DNA of 64,000 nt from assembly GCF_020171465.1 (NCBI RefSeq), contig NZ_JAIUZR010000004.1, positions 248,001-312,000 on the forward strand, given 5' to 3'. Under the pieces are notes generated by a model, which saw nothing but the letters and a program-made list of their open reading frames with translations, did not search any database and had not been told where the DNA came from. Source of the stretch: Lutimonas saemankumensis. GTDB lineage: Bacteria > Bacteroidota > Bacteroidia > Flavobacteriales > Flavobacteriaceae. Made by a program: the position numbers and the translations under genes. Below are positions 1-9,340 of the stretch, piece by piece. Numbering within the stretch: the first letter of the stretch is position 1; each line of letters begins with the position of its first letter.

Positions 1-260
1 TCAGCTATGGCTTGCTGGCCAAGGCATATTCCCAGTATACTCTTTTTTGAGCCATATCTTTTTATGATTGGCTTCAACAGACCTGCTTCATCAGGAATAC
101 CAGGGCCCGGAGACAAAAGGATTTTATCAAATTCCTCCACCTCCTCCAGGGTAAGTTTGTCATTACGTTTAACGGTTACCTCACAATCCAGGTCATGCAA
201 ATAATGAACCAGGTTGTAGGTAAAGGAATCGTAATTATCTATGACTAATATATTTTTCAT
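1..260 (-). CDS. trpG: Anthranilate synthase component II, glutamine amidotransferase (3' part outside window)
   Basis: Supplies ammonia from glutamine to TrpE for anthranilate synthesis, the first step of tryptophan biosynthesis. I translated this strand by hand: it begins MKNILVIDNYDSFTYNLVHY, typical of class I GATases. The oxyanion-loop motif SPGPGIP lies at residues 50-56 and the nucleophile elbow GICLGQQA carries Cys79. The ATG at 258-260 lies 3 bp after the trpE stop, so the two are co-transcribed. The gene runs off the left edge, so the catalytic His/Glu are not seen. PabA-type amidotransferases look alike, but the neighbouring trpE and Trp attenuator support trpG. Confidence 0.93.
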   Translation of the reverse strand, partial: MKNILVIDNYDSFTYNLVHYLHDLDCEVTVKRNDKLTLEEVEEFDKILLSPGPGIPDEAGLLKPIIKRYGSKKSILGICLGQQAIA

Positions 261-263
261 TTC

Positions 264-1661
264 TTATATGTTTTCCGCCAGTTGCATGGCTGATTTTAGA
301 GCCCCGAGCTTATTATACACTTCCTGCAATTCATCCTCTGCGCTTGACTTTGACACTATCCCGGCTCCGGCCTGATAATGCAATCGGTGATTCTTACTTA
401 AAAATGATCGGATAATGATAGCATGGTTAAAGTTTCCTTCAAAATCCATAAAACCAATGGCTCCGCCATAAAAGGTTCTGTTTTCCTTTTCATATTTTTC
501 AATTAACTGCATGGCCTTGTGTTTTGGAGCCCCGGACAAGGTCCCTGCAGGGAAAGTATCCGCAACCACCTGAAAAGTAATGGCATCTTCATATTTACGG
601 CCGACCACTTTTGACACCAAATGTATCACATGGGAAAAGAACTGAATTTCCTTATACTTTTCAACCTGAACATGCTCTCCGTTTCTACTCAGATCATTGC
701 GTGCAAGATCCACGAGCATCACATGTTCTGCATTTTCTTTTTCATCCTGGGCCAGGGATTTCGCAACTTGAAGATCTTTTTCATCATCGCCGGTCCTTTT
801 AAAAGTACCTGCTATAGGGTGTATCTCTGCTTTGCCTTTGTTAACAACCAACTGTGCCTCGGGCGAGGAACCGAAAATTTTAAAGTTTCCGTAATCAAAA
901 TAAAACAGATAAGGTGACGGGTTCACTGACCTTAAAGCTCTGTAAACATTAAATTCATCGCCTTGAAAACCCTGAGAAAACCTTCTTGACAAAACCAGTT
1001 GAAATACATCTCCCCGGAAACAGTGCTTTTTTGCAAGCTCAACATGCTCCATAAATTCCTCGTCCGAGAGACTAGACGTTTCATCCTGTTCATTGCGATA
1101 GGAATAGGAAGCAAAATTTCGGTTTCCGATCAATTGATGGATCTCTTCAATATTATTTTTCTGGTCGTACGAATGAGAAAAAATATAAGCCTCATTCTTA
1201 AAATGATTTATGGCAATTATATTTTGATAAACCGCATAATAAATGTCCGGGATATCCAGGTCGCCCTCCTTTTTATCGATTTCTATATCCTCAAAATATT
1301 TTACCGCGTCATAACCAATATAACCAAAAAGGCCGTTGTTAATAAACTTAAACTTCTGGTTTTCTGTTTCAAACCTTTGACTAAAGTCATGAATCATTCC
1401 CGGAATCATATGAGCCTCTTCCACGGATATTTCAGTGCTGCTTCCGTCCGGATAGAATTCTGAAACAGCCTGATCCTTAACGCTGATATGCGCGATAGGA
1501 TTACAGCACACATAAGAAAAACTGTTTTCGTTCCCGTGATAATCAGAACTCTCCAAAAGTATACTGTTAGGAAATGTATCTCTGATCTTTAGATAAATAC
1601 TTACTGGTGTAATGGTATCAGCGAGTATTTTTTTATAGTTTGTGTTTAATTTATACTTCAT
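264..1661 (-). CDS. trpE: Anthranilate synthase component I
   Basis: Converts chorismate plus ammonia to anthranilate in the cytoplasm, in complex with TrpG. The 465-residue length is normal. The feedback Trp-binding motif LLESS lies at about residues 35-39. The chorismate-binding C-terminal half shows HPIAGTFKR, DLARNDL, FPAGTLSGAPK and GGAIGF. It is the first structural gene after the attenuator at 1674-1794 and lies 3 bp before trpG. Regulation by tryptophan-dependent attenuation follows from the leader sequence. PabB and isochorismate synthases are relatives; the LLESS motif and the Trp-codon leader make TrpE the best call. Confidence 0.96.
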   Translation of the reverse strand: MKYKLNTNYKKILADTITPVSIYLKIRDTFPNSILLESSDYHGNENSFSYVCCNPIAHISVKDQAVSEFYPDGSSTEISVEEAHMIPGMIHDFSQRFETENQKFKFINNGLFGYIGYDAVKYFEDIEIDKKEGDLDIPDIYYAVYQNIIAINHFKNEAYIFSHSYDQKNNIEEIHQLIGNRNFASYSYRNEQDETSSLSDEEFMEHVELAKKHCFRGDVFQLVLSRRFSQGFQGDEFNVYRALRSVNPSPYLFYFDYGNFKIFGSSPEAQLVVNKGKAEIHPIAGTFKRTGDDEKDLQVAKSLAQDEKENAEHVMLVDLARNDLSRNGEHVQVEKYKEIQFFSHVIHLVSKVVGRKYEDAITFQVVADTFPAGTLSGAPKHKAMQLIEKYEKENRTFYGGAIGFMDFEGNFNHAIIIRSFLSKNHRLHYQAGAGIVSKSSAEDELQEVYNKLGALKSAMQLAENI

Positions 1662-1673
1662 TCAATTCTTATT

Positions 1674-1704
1674 AAAAAAAAAGGCCTGTCGTGAAGACAA
1701 GCCT
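1674..1704 (-). terminator. trp attenuator terminator
   Basis: In the RNA, AGGCUUGUC and GACAGGCCU form a 9-bp stem (one G-U pair) around a UUCAC loop, followed by nine U residues. It sits between trpL and trpE. The loop-side sequence UCUUCACGA can instead pair with UUGUGAAGG at the trpL stop codon, giving a 9-bp antiterminator with two G-U pairs. Confidence 0.87.
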
Positions 1705-1737
1705 GATTTATATTTCTTTTACATACTAGGTATTCCT

Positions 1738-1794
1738 TCACAAATTCTTGTTTTGTAAAGACCACCACCATGTATGAATTGTATTATTTCTCAT
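1738..1794 (-). CDS. trpL: trp operon leader peptide
   Basis: An 18-codon ORF reads MRNNTIHTWWWSLQNKNL, with three consecutive TGG codons, 77 bp before trpE. Tandem Trp codons in a short ORF followed by a terminator are the hallmark of ribosome-mediated attenuation. Stalling at the Trp codons would leave the leader-stop region free to pair with the terminator loop. No ribosome binding site is visible, which is normal in this phylum. The ATG lies only a few bases after the predicted transcription start. Confidence 0.88.
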   Translation of the reverse strand: MRNNTIHTWWWSLQNKNL

Positions 1795-1804
1795 TTCGAT
1801 CCAG

Positions 1805-1834
1805 CAAATTTATAAACTTTTTTTAATTTTCAAA
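1805..1834 (-). promoter_or_regulatory. trp operon promoter
   Basis: On the minus strand TAAATTTG (1805-1812) matches the Bacteroidota -7 consensus TAnnTTTG. A TTG at 1831-1833 lies 18 nt upstream, matching the -33 element. The expected start, about 6 nt after the -7 element, is near 1798, only about 4 nt before the trpL ATG. Confidence 0.72.
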
Positions 1835-1895
1835 GAAAATATGCTTTATTTCTAAAAAACTTTCATCTTAACTGCACTTATCTCAACATAATACC

Positions 1896-2981
1896 TTAAG
1901 GAGCCAACTGCACTGCTTTCCAATCATTACCATCGTGGAAAAACAGGGTCCCGTCTGAATTTACATAAAGATCTCCCAGACCTCCGGTAGGAGCAGAATC
2001 CTGAGGTTCTAAACGCATTACACCATTGATATGGACCTTTTGCTCAGGATCCGTGGTGCCTATTCCAACATCACCCGCAATGTAGGAGTCATTAAGGTTA
2101 TCAGAATACAGGGCAAAAGCATTACCTGCAACGTTTGAATAGGGAGTTGATATATACAGAGCGTAAGAATTTCCTCCAACAGTGCCACCTCCCTGGCCCC
2201 CAATAAATATTCCATAAGCATCATTTGTAACAGTCCCGTTATTGGTTGCATAAAATGATGTTAAAGAAGTTGTTCCCAAGTTGGCTCCGGCAGCATTAAT
2301 CACTCCAACATCCATCCCTCTGGCAGTGTTCACCGTTCCTGCATTGTTATAGATCTCTGTGATTGTACTCGAAGCGTAATTAACTGTTCCTCCGTTATAA
2401 ACCTGAGGATATGAACCAACGGCAGTAGTAATGGATGCTCCATTATTGGGATTTTCTATAATTCCCTGAGCTCCAATAGCATAAGGGACTGTTCCCGATG
2501 AATTATTTCTGGAAACCCCTACCAGGCCATAAGTAACACCTCCATCCCCATCTCCATCGTAAACTCCCCTGATAACTCCTGAAGTATTTGTAGAATTATC
2601 ACTCTTTATATTTTCAACATAAAGTCGATGTGCAGTTGAGAATGCATTTTTACCAATCCCTACTCTTCCTTCATAATAAGCAATATCATCTGCGGCCCCA
2701 TCGACAAATTTGCCAACCCCAGGCTTACTCTCCTGCCAGACGTTTTCAATGTAGGACCAGTATGAATTGGTATCCGTATCAAAAACCATCAAACTATTTG
2801 CAGGGTTGGAAATAGCTGATCTTTGTGCAGTAGTCATTCTTGGAATAAGCAATCCCTTATCTGACGAGGAAATTTCCAAAGCCGAAGAGGCTTCCGGGGA
2901 ATTCGTTCCAATCCCCACCTGAGCCTGAATTGTGAAGATTCCTGCTACTACTGCTATTAAAAATGTCTTAATTCTATTCAT
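1896..2981 (-). CDS. Secreted GIGT-repeat surface protein
   Basis: A 361-residue protein with an N-terminal signal peptide (MNRIKTFLIAVVAGIFTIQA) followed at once by QVGIGTNSPEASSALEI. VGIG-type segments recur in the middle and near the C-terminus (VGIGTTDPEQKVHINGVMRL), and the last 35 residues carry GDLYVNSDGTLFFHDGNDWK. This pattern is common in flavobacterial secreted proteins resembling tail-fibre shafts. No peptidase S74 domain and no canonical T9SS tail are visible. It starts 12 bp after the T9SS cargo gene at 2994-3947 and is probably co-transcribed with it. The function is unknown; a structural or adhesive surface role is an inference. Confidence 0.7.
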   Translation of the reverse strand: MNRIKTFLIAVVAGIFTIQAQVGIGTNSPEASSALEISSSDKGLLIPRMTTAQRSAISNPANSLMVFDTDTNSYWSYIENVWQESKPGVGKFVDGAADDIAYYEGRVGIGKNAFSTAHRLYVENIKSDNSTNTSGVIRGVYDGDGDGGVTYGLVGVSRNNSSGTVPYAIGAQGIIENPNNGASITTAVGSYPQVYNGGTVNYASSTITEIYNNAGTVNTARGMDVGVINAAGANLGTTSLTSFYATNNGTVTNDAYGIFIGGQGGGTVGGNSYALYISTPYSNVAGNAFALYSDNLNDSYIAGDVGIGTTDPEQKVHINGVMRLEPQDSAPTGGLGDLYVNSDGTLFFHDGNDWKAVQLAP

Positions 2982-2993
2982 AATTAATTTATA

Positions 2994-3947
2994 TTATTCT
3001 ATGATTATTTTTTTAACTCCCTGTTTTCCCTCATGTTCAAACTTCAAGAAATAAAGCCCTGATCCAAGTCCAGACTTTGACAGGCTTCCCTGATTGCCAA
3101 ACAATTCGATCTGATCGTAATGTTTCAACAGCCTTCCGTTAATGTCAAAAATGCTGGCTTTAAGATTTAACAGATCCCCCGAGGTTGTGAATTCAATGGC
3201 TTCTTTCCCCGATAAAATGGGGTTAGATCGGATAGAGATTCCGGTAGTATCAAACAGATCGTCAACGGCAAGTACAATTTGATGGTCGATCCCGAATGTA
3301 AACTCTTCAAAGCCCTCTAAAACCACAGGGACACTCACATCACTCGATACATCTCCGTTTAAAAGGTCACCTGAAACTACCGAAGTATTAGAGTCACTGA
3401 TTAAATTCCAGATACCATCCTTGATCCCAACTATAGAAAGTGAATTCAGAGATCCTCCGTTGTTATTAACCAAAGAAGTAATGTCGCTATTTTCATTATA
3501 AGGAAGAGTTACAACGGCTGTTCCGGAGAGTTTCCAGTATTCTACATCTGAAACTGCATCAACATCGGTACCATTGGTCCCTGATGTCGGAGCACTATTA
3601 AAATAACGAGCCGTTACGTCTGTTGTGTGCTCCATGGAAACCGGGGCATAAACTCCGTTATCCCCTACAGGAAGAACACTGGTACCCGACCCTAAGGCCT
3701 TCACCTTTCCGTTAACATATTGCAGGGATGATCCCCAGTTGGAACCAGCCCCTACAATAAAATTGCCATTATCGTCTACCTCCACAATGGTGTTGCTGGT
3801 CGTAAAAATTACATTATTGGGAAGATAAAATAAACCTTCGGACCCGACATATAATTGTTGTGCCTCAATGGATGGAACACAAATCAACATTGTCAGCTGC
3901 ACCAGTAAAAATCGATAAATAAAAGGAAATCGTAATTTTAACTTCAT
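2994..3947 (-). CDS. T9SS cargo protein with type A C-terminal sorting domain
   Basis: A 317-residue exported protein with a signal peptide at about residues 8-30. The last 90 residues form a type A T9SS sorting domain: SIRSNPILSG start, ASIFDINGRLLKHY, then LGSGLYFLKF and a basic VKKIIIE end. The domain directs export through the outer membrane and removal or anchoring at the surface. The middle is low in charge and rich in Thr, Ser, Gly and Asn, with no enzymatic motif that I recognise. It lies upstream of, and 12 bp from, the GIGT-repeat gene, suggesting a shared transcript of two surface proteins. Confidence 0.8.
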   Translation of the reverse strand: MKLKLRFPFIYRFLLVQLTMLICVPSIEAQQLYVGSEGLFYLPNNVIFTTSNTIVEVDDNGNFIVGAGSNWGSSLQYVNGKVKALGSGTSVLPVGDNGVYAPVSMEHTTDVTARYFNSAPTSGTNGTDVDAVSDVEYWKLSGTAVVTLPYNENSDITSLVNNNGGSLNSLSIVGIKDGIWNLISDSNTSVVSGDLLNGDVSSDVSVPVVLEGFEEFTFGIDHQIVLAVDDLFDTTGISIRSNPILSGKEAIEFTTSGDLLNLKASIFDINGRLLKHYDQIELFGNQGSLSKSGLGSGLYFLKFEHEGKQGVKKIIIE

Positions 3948-4113
3948 ACGCTTAAATTTAGCATAAAACTATTAAAAATATTTTATAATCAATACGGGAA
4001 ACCGTATTTCATTGGTATATTTAAAATACTTGGTGAATACCAACTCTAAGCAAATTCATGAATCAAATGCCCTAATCAGAAGCTTTTAAATTTATCTTTT
4101 AATTCAAAATCTG

Positions 4114-6930
4114 TCAACCCACAATATTGACGATCTTACCCGGGACAACAATCACTTTTTTCGGTGTTCTCCCATCAAGTTGCTTCAAAGTCCTTTCATC
4201 CTCCAAAACGGCTTTTTCAATTTCTGACTTATCCAGATCAAGAGAAAGTTCCTTGGTAAACCTCATCTTTCCATTGAATGAAATAGGGTAGGTCTTTACG
4301 CTTTCGATCAAATATTTTGACTCGAACTCAGGATAAGTTGCCGTAGCGATAGATTCTTTATGACCAAACTTACTCCACAACTCCTCTGCTATATGGGGTG
4401 CATACGGGGAAATCAATATAGTTAGCGGCTCTAGAATGCTTCTTTTCGAACACTTTAAGGCCGTCAACTCATTAACTGCGATCATAAATGAACTTACTGA
4501 AGTATTAAAAGAAAAATTGGCAATGTCTTCGTCCACTTTTTTAATCGTTTTGTGCAGGACCTTTAATTCTTCAGGTTTCGGAGCCTGATCACTTACGGCA
4601 AAATCACCCCCGGCATGAAACAATTTCCAAAATCGCTTTAAAAATCCGTGAACTCCTGTAATACCCGCTGTATTCCAGGGTTTAGCCTGCTCAAGTGGAC
4701 CTAAAAACATTTCATACATCCTTAAGGTATCGGCACCATAATCCCTGCAGATATCATCCGGATTAACGACATTATATTTTGACTTAGACATTTTTTCGAC
4801 ATCTCGGCCTACGATATATTTCCCATCTTCAAGTATAAATTCAGCATCTTTAAGATCCTTATGGAAAGTATTCTTTTTAAAGGCTTCCAAATCCAGCTCA
4901 TTGGACGCGTTTACCAAAGAAACATCCACGTGAATCGGTTGTACTTTCTCATCTTTGATCAGACCCTTGGAAATAAAAACATTTTCTCCATCCTTCCTGT
5001 AGACAAAAGCAGAGGTCCCCAGGATCATTCCCTGATTGATCAGCTTTTTGGCATACTCCTCAACAGGCACATACCCTTTGTCAAATAAAAACTTTTGCCA
5101 GAACCTTGAATAAAGCAAATGACCGGTTGCATGTTCACTTCCTCCAATATAAAGATCAACATCTTTCCAGTAATTAATCGCGGATTTACCGCAAAACTCC
5201 TTGTCATTTGCTGCGTCCATATATCGGTTGAAATACCAGGAACTCCCTGCCCAACCCGGCATGGTATTCAGTTCCAGAGGAAAAACATACTCCTCATCGA
5301 TGAGTTCATTTGCAACAATAGCATTGGTTCTGGTGTCCCAGGCCCATACGTTTGCATTGCCCAGTGGTGGTTTTCCATCTGAAGTAGGAAGGTATTTTTC
5401 CACCTCAGGCAGGGTTATAGGCAGGTGCTGCTCATCAATCATTTGAGGATTTCCGTCCTTGTAATAAACAGGAAAAGGTTCTCCCCAGTAACGCTGCCTT
5501 GAAAAAACGGCATCTCTTAATCTGTAATTGATTTTACCTTGTCCTATTCCACGGTTTTCAAGCTCCGTGATCACCTTTGAAATCGCTTCTTTGACCCCAA
5601 GTCCGCTTATAAAATCTGAGTTGGCAATTTCAGCATTCTTATCCTCGCAGGCTGTTTCCGAAATATCAATATCCTTAAAAATATTCGGAATTTCAATACC
5701 AAAGTATTTTGCAAAATCATAGTCTCTTTGATCACCGCAAGGCACGGCCATTACGGCCCCAGTTCCATAACTTGCAAGTACATAATCGCCTATCCAGATA
5801 GGAATTTGCTCTCCGCTAAAAGGATGAACCGCATATGCACCGGTAAATACTCCCGATATACTTTTGACATCTGACATCCTGTCCCTCTCACTTTTTTTCG
5901 AAGCCGACAAAACATAATCATCTACCAAGGTTTTCTGTTCCTGGGTAGTTATTCTGGAAACCAGTTCATGCTCCGGAGCCAAAGTCATAAAAGACACACC
6001 AAAGATCGTATCCGGTCTTGTTGTGAACACCTCGATCAACGCATCATGTCCTTCAACTTTAAACTCCACCATGGCTCCCTCTGACCTTCCGATCCAGTTG
6101 GTCTGTGAATCTTTTAATGGCTGCGGCCAATCTATTGTATCAAGGCCATCCAACAATCTTTGAGCATATGCCGTGATCCTCATGGACCATTGTTTCATTT
6201 TTTTTCTGACCACAGGAAAACCTCCCCTTTCTGAAACCCCGTTTACAATTTCATCATTGGCGAGAACCGTTCCCAGTTCAGGGCACCAGTTCACCTCGGT
6301 ATCTGACAAATAAGTCAATCGATATTTAGACAGGATAATATCTTTCTCTTTACGCGTAAATCCATTCCATTGTTCCGAGCTGAATAATTCCACCTTTTCA
6401 TCAGAAGCGGCATTCACATTGCCATTCCCTTCTTTTTCAAATCTTTCCTCGAGTTCCTGAATATCTTTGGCCTTATTTTCATCCAAGGAGTAATATGAAT
6501 TGAACAACTGAATAAAGATCCATTGTGTCCATTTGTAATATGAAGGGTCTGAGGTTCTTACTTCACGGCTCCAATCAAAACTAAATCCGATCTGATCCAA
6601 CTGCCTTCGGTAAGTCTCAATATTTTCTTTTGTTGTTTTGGCCGGATGCTGACCCGTCTGAATGGCATACTGCTCGGCAGGGAGTCCAAAAGAATCATAT
6701 CCCTGAGGGTGTAAAACATTGAACCCTTTATGCCTTTTATAACGAGCGTATATATCAGAGGCAATATATCCAAGCGGATGTCCAACATGCAAACCGGCAC
6801 CTGATGGATAGGGAAACATATCAAGTACATAAAATTTTTCTTTATCACTTTCATTTTCCGCTCTGAATGTTTGATTTTCACTCCAAAATTTTTGCCATTT
6901 GGCCTCAATTTCGTTAAAATAATATTTCAT
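4114..6930 (-). CDS. leuS: Leucyl-tRNA synthetase
   Basis: Charges tRNA-Leu with leucine using ATP. At 938 residues it is full length for a bacterial LeuRS. The class I HIGH-type motif is PSGAGLHVGHPLGY (HVGH at 48-51) and the KMSKS loop is EKMSKSKYN at about residue 713. The editing-domain threonine-rich stretch TTRPDTIFGVSFM and GTGAVMAVPCGDQRD are present. An extra segment around FVYRKDGENVFISKG precedes the KMSKS region, as is common in this phylum. It is a single gene with its own promoter at 7073-7102. Confidence 0.98.
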   Translation of the reverse strand: MKYYFNEIEAKWQKFWSENQTFRAENESDKEKFYVLDMFPYPSGAGLHVGHPLGYIASDIYARYKRHKGFNVLHPQGYDSFGLPAEQYAIQTGQHPAKTTKENIETYRRQLDQIGFSFDWSREVRTSDPSYYKWTQWIFIQLFNSYYSLDENKAKDIQELEERFEKEGNGNVNAASDEKVELFSSEQWNGFTRKEKDIILSKYRLTYLSDTEVNWCPELGTVLANDEIVNGVSERGGFPVVRKKMKQWSMRITAYAQRLLDGLDTIDWPQPLKDSQTNWIGRSEGAMVEFKVEGHDALIEVFTTRPDTIFGVSFMTLAPEHELVSRITTQEQKTLVDDYVLSASKKSERDRMSDVKSISGVFTGAYAVHPFSGEQIPIWIGDYVLASYGTGAVMAVPCGDQRDYDFAKYFGIEIPNIFKDIDISETACEDKNAEIANSDFISGLGVKEAISKVITELENRGIGQGKINYRLRDAVFSRQRYWGEPFPVYYKDGNPQMIDEQHLPITLPEVEKYLPTSDGKPPLGNANVWAWDTRTNAIVANELIDEEYVFPLELNTMPGWAGSSWYFNRYMDAANDKEFCGKSAINYWKDVDLYIGGSEHATGHLLYSRFWQKFLFDKGYVPVEEYAKKLINQGMILGTSAFVYRKDGENVFISKGLIKDEKVQPIHVDVSLVNASNELDLEAFKKNTFHKDLKDAEFILEDGKYIVGRDVEKMSKSKYNVVNPDDICRDYGADTLRMYEMFLGPLEQAKPWNTAGITGVHGFLKRFWKLFHAGGDFAVSDQAPKPEELKVLHKTIKKVDEDIANFSFNTSVSSFMIAVNELTALKCSKRSILEPLTILISPYAPHIAEELWSKFGHKESIATATYPEFESKYLIESVKTYPISFNGKMRFTKELSLDLDKSEIEKAVLEDERTLKQLDGRTPKKVIVVPGKIVNIVG

Positions 6931-7072
6931 ATTCCGTTATAAATTTTTTCCAGTCAAATTCAATAAGTCTCAGCTTAAAAAATATAGGATTCTATAATAA
7001 TTTAAATTACTGTAGATAAATTGATTAACCTCAAAAAACAAGCAGGGATTAAAAAAAAAATCTACGAGCCTG

Positions 7073-7102
7073 CAAAGTTACATTTAAAGAAGGAAAGAGC
7101 AA
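7073..7102 (-). promoter_or_regulatory. leuS promoter
   Basis: On the minus strand TAACTTTG (7073-7080) fits the -7 consensus and TTG (7100-7102) lies exactly 19 nt upstream. The predicted 5' UTR to the leuS ATG is about 135 nt. It is U-rich, and I see no T-box, leader ORF or terminator in it. Confidence 0.65.
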
Positions 7103-7163
7103 AGAACTCGTTGTATCTTAATTTTTTTATCTTTATAACCAATTACTACTTAACCAAAGCGTC

Positions 7164-8786
7164 ATGTATAAACCCCTCATATACCTGATAAGCATCATGG
7201 TGCTTATTACCTGTGTTCCCCAGAAACAAAAAGCAGATCTACTTGTTACAAATGCCAAAATTTATACTGTAGATGAAAAAGTTACTTCTGCAGAAGCTTT
7301 TGCAGTCAGGAATGGAAATTTTATTGCCGTTGGAAGCAACAAGGAAATTCTTGATCAATTTGAATCGGAAAAAATTCTTGACCTTCCTGGAAAAACCATC
7401 TTACCAGGTCTTATAGACGGGCACTGCCACTTTTATAATCTTGGCATATCTATGCAAAATGTGGATCTGGTAGGTACGAATAGTTATGAAGAAATCTTAC
7501 AGAGACTTACCACATATGCAAATGGAAAAGATTTGAATTTTATAATTGGCAGAGGATGGGATCAAAATGACTGGAAGGTTAAAACATATCCTACAAAAAA
7601 AGAACTGGACATACTGTTTCCAAAAATACCCGTTGCACTTTCGAGAATAGACGGACACGCGATGCTGGTCAATCAGGCTGCACTTGATCTGGCAGAAATT
7701 GACGGAATGACCATTGTCCAAGGAGGAGAGATCATCAAAGAAAATGGTCAAATCACCGGGGTTTTAATTGACAATGCAATGTCCCTTGTCAGAAATGCCT
7801 TGCCGGAACCCAGTGTTTCGGAAAAAATACAGGCCCTTAAAGATGCTGACAAGTATTGTCTTGCTTTAGGTTTGACTACTGTAGCAGATGCCGGGCTGAG
7901 CAGGGATGTAATCGATCTGATTGATACCCTGCAGCAAAATGGCGAATTAAAAATGAAGGTGTATGCAATGATCTCTGTGAGTGAAGAAAACCTGAGCCAC
8001 TATCTCAAAAAAGGGATCTACAAAACGGATCGGCTCAATGTAAGGTCTTTTAAAATTTATGCAGATGGCGCCTTAGGATCAAGAGGAGCCGTTTTAAAAC
8101 AGCCCTATTCTGACCGGGAGAACCATTTTGGAGCTATGGTAACGAGCTTAAAAGATCTGGATGATATTGCGAGAACACTTGCCAAATCAAAATTTCAAAT
8201 GAACACTCATGCCATTGGAGATTCAGCCAATTCCTATGTTTTAAAAACTTATGCAAAAGAGTTGAAAAGTCAGACAAACAGGCGATGGAGAATTGAGCAT
8301 GCTCAGATTGTGGATCCTGATGACTGGGATTATTTCAGAGAAATCATTCCTTCCGTTCAGCCCACGCATGCAACAAGTGACATGTATTGGGCAAAAGACA
8401 GGTTAGGAGATGAAAGAATCAATTATGCCTACGCATACAAAAACCTTTTAGAAACCAATGGCAGAATTGTTCTCGGAACCGATTTCCCGGTTGAAAAAGT
8501 GAATCCCATGCTTACTTTTTATGCCGCTGTGGCAAGAAAAGATCTTTCCGGCTTCCCTGAGGAAGGATTTGAAATTGAAAATAAACTAAACAAGGAAGAA
8601 GCGCTTAAGGGTATGACGATCTGGCCCGCATATGCAAATTTTGAAGAAAATGAGAAAGGCAGCATCCAAACTGGTAAAAAAGCTGACTTTGTGATTCTGG
8701 ATCAGGATATTATGACCATTGAAATAGATGAAGTTCCAAATATCAAGATAAATGGAACTTATATAAACGGGGAGAAAGTGTATTAA
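7164..8786 (+). CDS. Amidohydrolase family 3 lipoprotein (YtcJ-like)
   Basis: A metal-dependent hydrolase of the amidohydrolase superfamily, 540 residues, substrate unknown. The N-terminus MYKPLIYLISIMVLITC ends in a lipobox-like LITC, so it is probably anchored in the periplasm or outer membrane. Metal and active-site motifs visible are DGHCHF (HxH), KIYADGALGSRGA, NTHAIGD, RIEHAQIVDPDD and GTDFPVE, in the order expected of family 3. Its stop codon abuts that of the convergent DUF2911 gene with no intervening base. N-acyl amino acid or exoenzyme regulatory activities reported for relatives cannot be assigned from sequence. Confidence 0.85.
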   Translation: MYKPLIYLISIMVLITCVPQKQKADLLVTNAKIYTVDEKVTSAEAFAVRNGNFIAVGSNKEILDQFESEKILDLPGKTILPGLIDGHCHFYNLGISMQNVDLVGTNSYEEILQRLTTYANGKDLNFIIGRGWDQNDWKVKTYPTKKELDILFPKIPVALSRIDGHAMLVNQAALDLAEIDGMTIVQGGEIIKENGQITGVLIDNAMSLVRNALPEPSVSEKIQALKDADKYCLALGLTTVADAGLSRDVIDLIDTLQQNGELKMKVYAMISVSEENLSHYLKKGIYKTDRLNVRSFKIYADGALGSRGAVLKQPYSDRENHFGAMVTSLKDLDDIARTLAKSKFQMNTHAIGDSANSYVLKTYAKELKSQTNRRWRIEHAQIVDPDDWDYFREIIPSVQPTHATSDMYWAKDRLGDERINYAYAYKNLLETNGRIVLGTDFPVEKVNPMLTFYAAVARKDLSGFPEEGFEIENKLNKEEALKGMTIWPAYANFEENEKGSIQTGKKADFVILDQDIMTIEIDEVPNIKINGTYINGEKVY

Positions 8787-9335
8787 TTATAAAAGTATCT
8801 TAATAGGAGTGGTTACACGGGTAGTATCCCATGCGAGAACCATATTAACATGCTTGCCTTTGTCCTTGAATCCAATTGAGAAAGACTCCATGAATTCTGC
8901 TTTGCTGACTTTTGCAGTTGCTCTTGCTACATCGTATTTTTCTTCGTATTCATAGGTCCCCCAAACATCTGTATTTGAGCTTAGAATCAAAGTCCATTGG
9001 TCTTGATCAGGTATTGCATAAAGCACATAAGTACCCGCTTTCACTTCTGAATCTCCAAAAACTACATCATTATAAAAAACAACTTCAGTGGCCTCATTAG
9101 CTCCAACTCTCCAAATTTTCCCATAGGGAACGACCTCTCCAAATATTTCCCTTCCATTTTTTTTTGGTCGCCCGTAGAGAACCTTTATCTTAGGTGGTGT
9201 CACCTTATTTGTCCTGAAATATACAATGTCATGAGGACTTACGTCCAGGGTTTTAAATTCCTGAGAATAACTCTCCTGAATCAGGAATAAAGTAAAAAAA
9301 CACCCTATCGTTAACAAAATATTAATCCTTTTCAT
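8787..9335 (-). CDS. DUF2911 domain protein (copy 1)
   Basis: A 182-residue exported protein with signal peptide (INILLTIGCFFTLFLIQESYS). It has the DUF2911 hallmarks: KVLYGRPKKNGREIFG, VPYGKIWRVGANEATE, AGTYVLYAIPD and DTWGTYEYEE. The family is widespread in Bacteroidota and Acidobacteria without an assigned function. It lies 5 bp downstream of a second DUF2911 gene, to which it is clearly similar along its length, so this is a tandem duplication in one operon. It converges with the amidohydrolase gene with no gap. Confidence 0.87.
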   Translation of the reverse strand: MKRINILLTIGCFFTLFLIQESYSQEFKTLDVSPHDIVYFRTNKVTPPKIKVLYGRPKKNGREIFGEVVPYGKIWRVGANEATEVVFYNDVVFGDSEVKAGTYVLYAIPDQDQWTLILSSNTDVWGTYEYEEKYDVARATAKVSKAEFMESFSIGFKDKGKHVNMVLAWDTTRVTTPIKILL

Positions 9336-9340
9336 AGCAT

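Noticed and set aside
999-1463. Plus-strand ORF of 154 codons inside trpE
   Set aside because: It lies antisense to a gene with full TrpE motifs and shows no family features; a shadow frame.
6931-7070. Riboswitch, T-box or leader peptide before leuS
   Set aside because: The roughly 135-nt leader has no T-box sequence, no ORF with Leu codons and no terminator hairpin.
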